Assembly: GCA_025998295.1 (NCBI GenBank)
Contig: BNVT01000052.1
Span: forward strand, 1 to 8,219
Reading direction: 5' to 3'
Length of the DNA: 8,219 nucleotides
Source: Endomicrobiia bacterium
Lineage (GTDB): Bacteria > Elusimicrobiota > Endomicrobiia > Endomicrobiales > Endomicrobiaceae
Made by a program: the position numbers and the translations under genes. Below the pieces are notes generated by a model, which searched no databases, was not told where the DNA came from, and saw only the letters and a program-made list of their open reading frames with translations. This document shows positions 5,647 to 8,219 of the stretch, in pieces (position 1 is the first letter of the stretch; each line of letters opens with the position of its first letter).

Positions 5647-6687
5647 GTGGCTAAGACAGGAATTATTTGTACAATGGGACCAGCAATACGTTCTCTTGAG
5701 ATTTTAAAGAATTTATCCGATAACGGCATGGCGATAGTGAGGCTTAATTTTTCTCACGGTACGTTTGCAGAGCATGAAAAAGACATCGCTTTGGTAAGAA
5801 CATTAAACAAGGAATTTGGCACAAATGTGGAAATCCTTGCAGATCTCGAAGGACATAGAATAAGGGTAGGTGCAATTGAAGGCGGAAAAGTAAAATTAAA
5901 AAAAGGAGAGCAGCTTATTCTTACAAACAGAGAAATTGTCGGAAACAGCAAAGAAATTTTTATAGATTATGCAAGCTCTCTTACAGATATAAAAGAAAAT
6001 CTTACTATTTTTATTGATGATGGCAATCTAACTTTGAAGGTTTTATCTTCAAAAAAAGATGAGCTTATTACAGAAGTTCAGATGGATTATATTTTAAAAA
6101 CGCACAAAGGCGTAAATGTCCCCAATGCTAAACTTAACTTTCAGTTATTGGAAGAAAAAGACCGTAAGAGCATAATGTTTGCTTTGAAAAACAACGCTAA
6201 TTATATAGCAAATTCATTTGTCAGAAATATGCAAGATATGAAACCTTTAATAGATATCTTGAAAGCAGAAAATAACACAACCTGTAAACTTATAGCAAAA
6301 ATTGAGGACATATCGGGAATTAACAATATTGATGAAATCCTTGATGTTGCAGATGGCATAATGGTAGCAAGAGGGGATATGGGAATATCAGTGCCTCTGT
6401 GGTCAGTTCCTATAATACAGAAACGCATAATAAAGAAATGTAAAGTTTATAATAAATTTGTGATCACTGCGACCCAAATGCTTGAAAGTATGATTGAAAA
6501 TCCTATCCCTACAAGAGCTGAAGTAAGTGACATTGCAAATGCTGTTCTCGATGGAACGGATTATGTCATGCTTTCTGCTGAAACATCTATAGGGCATTAT
6601 CCCAAGGAAGCCGTCTCTATGATGTGGAGTGTCATAAAATATACTGAAGAAAATAAATCTATAGCCAACTGCAGTAACTTAACTTAA
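5647..6687 (+). CDS. pyk: Pyruvate kinase lacking the C-terminal domain
   Basis: Converts phosphoenolpyruvate and ADP to pyruvate and ATP, the last step of glycolysis, in the cytoplasm. The A (barrel) and B domains are complete. Seen are IICTMGP (6-12), the substrate site VRLNFSHG (31-38), B domain about 75-165, and the catalytic signature IAKIEDISGINNIDE (216-230) with Lys218 and metal-binding Glu220. Further on are MVARGDMG (239-246) with metal-binding Asp244, ATQMLESM (275-282) with Thr276, and PTRAEVSDIANAVLDGTDY. The protein ends at 346 residues, shortly after LSAETSIGHYPKEAV, whereas most bacterial enzymes run to about 470. The missing part is the C-terminal allosteric/subunit domain, and I find no trace of it (such as T.SG.TA..S..RP) in frames downstream. 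The usual D.KGPEIR or D.QGPKIR segment reads DLEGHRIR (66-73). A catalytic but unregulated enzyme is likely; loss of function is possible. Confidence 0.93.
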   Translation: MAKTGIICTMGPAIRSLEILKNLSDNGMAIVRLNFSHGTFAEHEKDIALVRTLNKEFGTNVEILADLEGHRIRVGAIEGGKVKLKKGEQLILTNREIVGNSKEIFIDYASSLTDIKENLTIFIDDGNLTLKVLSSKKDELITEVQMDYILKTHKGVNVPNAKLNFQLLEEKDRKSIMFALKNNANYIANSFVRNMQDMKPLIDILKAENNTTCKLIAKIEDISGINNIDEILDVADGIMVARGDMGISVPLWSVPIIQKRIIKKCKVYNKFVITATQMLESMIENPIPTRAEVSDIANAVLDGTDYVMLSAETSIGHYPKEAVSMMWSVIKYTEENKSIANCSNLT

Positions 6688-6775
6688 CATTGATATGCAC
6701 CTTGACTTTAAAGCTTTTAATTGTAAAACTATTGCCCCGCAGCAAGCTCTGTGCACAAACCGCTTAAAGTAGTAC

Positions 6776-6905
6776 AATTAGGCTATGGAAACGCTCAAAA
6801 AGAACAGACAGCATAGTGCATACAAGATACACTATCATTTTTGTAACACCCAAAAAAGCATAGAAAAGCTATATTTGGAATTTAGAGCGTTGTAATAGCC
6901 TAATT
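6776..6905. mobile_element. 130-base inverted-repeat element (MITE-like or large hairpin)
   Basis: AATTAGGCTAT (6776-6786) is the exact reverse complement of ATAGCCTAATT (6895-6905). Three bases further in on each side, AACGCTC (6790-6796) exactly matches GAGCGTT (6885-6891) in inverse. The arms thus pair at 18 of 21 positions, with a symmetrical 3-by-3 mismatch. Inside, ATAGTG (6813-6818) and CACTAT (6830-6835) form a further hairpin. Same-offset pairing in both arms makes chance unlikely. It could be a small non-autonomous transposable element, possibly with TA as target duplication (TA-GGCTAT...ATAGCC-TA), or a folded RNA. No similar copy was noticed elsewhere in the window. Confidence 0.5.
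6785..6895 (+). pseudogene. Remnant resembling IS200/IS605 TnpA N-terminus
   Basis: A 36-codon frame begins METLKKNRQHSAYKIHYHF. This recalls the first strand of IS200-type Y1 transposases, where a sequence like RHSVYKLHYHLVWVTKYRKKV is usual. The next residues CNTQKS break the pattern. A one-base shift in the A run at 6852-6857 gives CNTQKKHRKAIFGI, which resembles the family's VT.KRK.IF. The HUH motif and catalytic Tyr are absent, as the full protein has about 140 residues, so the fragment is dead. It lies exactly within the inverted-repeat element 6776-6905 and has no ribosome site. IS200 elements lack long terminal inverted repeats, so the two observations do not fully agree. The similarity is from memory and short. 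Confidence 0.35.
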
Positions 6906-7031
6906 CAAATAACAAAAGAAATTTAATAACGCTACAAACAATAGAGTTTGGACAAGAACAATCACAGCTCTTCAATTTCCCTCCGCTGATACCGCGGCTT
7001 GCAGTTTGAAATTTAAAAAAGGGAGAAGATT

Positions 7032-7808
7032 ATGAAAAAGTTATTAGTTCTAGTGTTGTTGGTTTTGACAGTTTTTGCAGCAGATGTATTTGCTGTAGAT
7101 ATAGACCTGGGTCTTGGTGTTGGATGTGTTGCAGCAAAAATCAAAGGTCTCGATGATCTTGCAGACGGAGTGGTGAGAGAACAACTTCCTGTTCGTTCAA
7201 AATTAAACCATAATGGAATAGTCGCTGGACTTGGTATAGACTGTTTGTTTGACGTTAGCGAAAATGTGAAAATAGGTCCGCGAATAGCTTTTTTTTGGAA
7301 CGGGGCAGATCTTAAACTGCCAGATGAGCCTGTGTATAAAAACAAGGAGTATCCATGGAATGAGATAAAGCGAGAAATTATTCCAGGCAAGCATCCAACA
7401 TATTTTGAAGCAGATACTGTATTAGTTCCTGTTATGCTTGGCGGAAGTTACAATCAAAAGATAAACGAAGAATTTAGTTTGAATGGAAAATTATTTTTGG
7501 GTGTTGGTTTTATTAATACCACCACCTGTCGGTATAATGGCAGCCTTGATCATCTCTACTGTAAATTTGAATCAGAGTCAAATTTGATGATGCTACCAAA
7601 TAGTTCTGTTAAAAAATCAGCGCGTTGTTTTGTGGCGAATCCATCGATAGGAGTGCAGTGGGTTGATGAAAAAAACACTAAATTGGGATTAGATGTAGGA
7701 TATTTATATACACCTGCAACAAAGTCCGGATTTAAAGACAGCAAATTAGATTTTTCAGGATTTACAGTTAATATTTGCGCTCACCACAAAATAAATGTAA
7801 TTCTTTAA
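7032..7808 (+). CDS. Exported outer-membrane beta-barrel-like protein, unknown function
   Basis: I do not recognise a specific family. Residues 1-21 form a clear Sec signal peptide (two lysines, a Leu/Val-rich core, VFA before the likely cleavage at 21/22). The mature part starts with DIDLGLGVGC and shows alternating, glycine-rich strands typical of small outer-membrane barrels: NGIVAGLGIDCLFDVSENVK (61-80), IGPRIAFFW, VPVMLGGSYNQKI, FSLNGKLFLGVGFI, SIGVQWVDEKNTKLGLDVGY and LDFSGFTVNICAHHKINVIL at the end. The last residue is Leu rather than the usual Phe. Six cysteines (32, 71, 166, 177, 199, 249) lie in the mature chain, unusual for such barrels. GGGAGAAG (7021-7028) precedes the ATG by three bases. 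It stands alone in its transcript, 344 bases after pyk. A host-facing surface protein is a guess. Confidence 0.85.
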   Translation: MKKLLVLVLLVLTVFAADVFAVDIDLGLGVGCVAAKIKGLDDLADGVVREQLPVRSKLNHNGIVAGLGIDCLFDVSENVKIGPRIAFFWNGADLKLPDEPVYKNKEYPWNEIKREIIPGKHPTYFEADTVLVPVMLGGSYNQKINEEFSLNGKLFLGVGFINTTTCRYNGSLDHLYCKFESESNLMMLPNSSVKKSARCFVANPSIGVQWVDEKNTKLGLDVGYLYTPATKSGFKDSKLDFSGFTVNICAHHKINVIL

Positions 7809-7822
7809 ATTTTGTGTAAATA

Positions 7823-7848
7823 TGCTTTTTGTGTGATGTTTAAAAGCA
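7823..7848 (+). terminator. Possible hairpin terminator after the barrel-like gene
   Basis: TGCTTTT (7823-7829) pairs with AAAAGCA (7842-7848) around a 12-base loop, 14 bases after the stop. The stem has two G-C pairs and no U-run follows, so it is a weak candidate. Confidence 0.25.
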
Positions 7849-8079
7849 AAAGAAATATTGAAGATATACACAATAAAAATTACTAATTTGTACAAAGTTA
7901 ACATAAAATAGAGGAGAATTGCAAACCTTAAGTATTAAATTTTAGAACTACAAATACTCACAACCCAAGTTAAATCGCAGTCCAAAGCGTCTTTTGCTAT
8001 TACTTATCTATCTTTAGAGACTATTTCGAACCTTTTAACAAATTGTCCCTTAAGAAACAAGTATAATCAAGGTGTATAA

Positions 8080-8117
8080 GGGTGTTGGATACTGACACTC
8101 AATAGGGCTAAAAGCCC
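8080..8117. terminator. Two tandem hairpins between convergent genes
   Basis: GGGTGT (8080-8085) pairs with ACACTC (8095-8100), including one G-U pair, around 9 bases. Then GGGCT (8105-8109) pairs with AGCCC (8113-8117) around AAA. They sit just beyond the stop of the presumed minus-strand gene and are among the most G-C-rich stems here. No T-run follows on either strand. They could end or stabilise transcripts from both sides. Confidence 0.35.
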
Positions 8118-8126
8118 GTATGTATA

Positions 8127-8219
8127 CTATGAATTTTTCACTAAATCCTCATCATCTGATGAAATCTCCCTATTTAACTCCTTATCTTCTTTTGTCACTC
8201 GAGTGCTTCTTTGATTGAA
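8127..8219 (-). CDS. Possible C-terminus of a minus-strand gene leaving the window
   Basis: Reading the minus strand from the right edge, 30 codons are open to a TAG at 8127-8129. They give a highly charged tail that includes RVTKEDKELNREISSDDEDL and ends VKNS. Such acidic, hydrophilic C-termini are common, but nothing here identifies the family. Support comes from the protein-like composition in AT-rich DNA, the hairpins just after the stop, and the lack of a plus-strand gene. The frame is short, so it could be accidental. Confidence 0.4.
   Translation of the reverse strand, partial: FNQRSTRVTKEDKELNREISSDDEDLVKNS

Larger units (their letters stand above)
7809..8126. other. 318-base spacer with hairpins, no gene seen
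   Basis: Apart from the hairpins at 7823-7848 and 8080-8117, it holds a ribosome-site-like AGAGGAG (7911-7917) followed by no usable frame. It also has a TATAAT at 8062-8067 without a matching -35 box at 16 to 18 bases. I see no coding sequence on either strand. Confidence 0.4.

Noticed and set aside
5451..5729. 92-codon minus-strand frame with a hydrophobic middle, overlapping the pyk start
   Set aside because: Its start lies inside the conserved pyk N-terminus and it ends in AT-rich spacer; composition is that of a shadow frame.
6991..6999. ACCGCGGCT, resembling the complement of the 16S rRNA 530-loop region
   Set aside because: Only nine bases match and the flanks do not; no rRNA fragment is supported.
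7013..7390. 125-codon minus-strand frame opposite the barrel-like gene
   Set aside because: It mirrors the signal peptide and mature part of the plus-strand gene, which has a ribosome site and a clear export signal; the mirror frame is Ser/Thr/Pro-rich without domain features.
8062..8067. Perfect TATAAT -10 box
   Set aside because: No -35-like hexamer at 16 to 18 bases, no extended -10, and no plus-strand gene follows in the window.
1..8219. CRISPR array, tRNA or toxin-antitoxin module
   Set aside because: No evenly spaced repeats, no cloverleaf with a TTCAA-type T-loop, and no small paired genes were found on either strand.

Overview
This is an AT-rich bacterial chromosome segment with seven intact protein genes, all on the + strand: pyrD, pyrF, pyrE, amt, a PII gene, a shortened pyk and an exported beta-barrel-like protein. 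The intact genes cover only about two thirds of the window. The rest is spacers of 170 to 810 bases holding gene remnants, hairpins and a small inverted-repeat element. Low GC, long eroded spacers, a frameshifted jag fragment and otherwise conserved biosynthetic genes suggest a host-restricted bacterium undergoing genome reduction. An Elusimicrobia/Endomicrobium-type insect-gut symbiont fits, but this is inferred from general character and no marker gene here proves it.

Layout. Positions 2-288 hold a decayed jag/khpB. It has an intact Jag-N domain, then a stop, and its next segment can be read only in another frame. Positions 290-2795 hold pyrD, pyrF and pyrE, covering the last steps to UMP: dihydroorotate to orotate (PyrD), orotate to OMP (PyrE), OMP to UMP (PyrF). 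The spacers between them are 191 and 170 bases, unusually wide for a pyr operon. No pyrK, the usual partner of this PyrD type, is visible. A 391-base spacer follows. It carries a degraded minus-strand frame and a strong-looking sigma-70 promoter for amt.

Positions 3187-4838 hold the ammonium channel gene amt and a PII signalling gene, the classic nitrogen-sensing pair. The PII protein keeps its 2-oxoglutarate and nucleotide-binding residues but lacks the uridylylated Tyr51. A strong hairpin follows, then about 800 bases without an intact gene. Next is pyruvate kinase (5647-6687), which has the catalytic residues but no C-terminal domain. Downstream lies a 130-base element with imperfect inverted repeats at its ends (6776-6905). 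The short frame inside it resembles the N-terminus of IS200-type transposases.

The last full gene (7032-7808) encodes an exported, probably outer-membrane, protein with six cysteines. It converges, across hairpins, on what may be the acidic C-terminus of a minus-strand gene leaving the window at 8219. I see no CRISPR array, rRNA or tRNA, and no convincing multi-gene novel system. The best leads are the inverted-repeat element, the non-uridylylatable PII, the truncated pyruvate kinase and the gene remnants.
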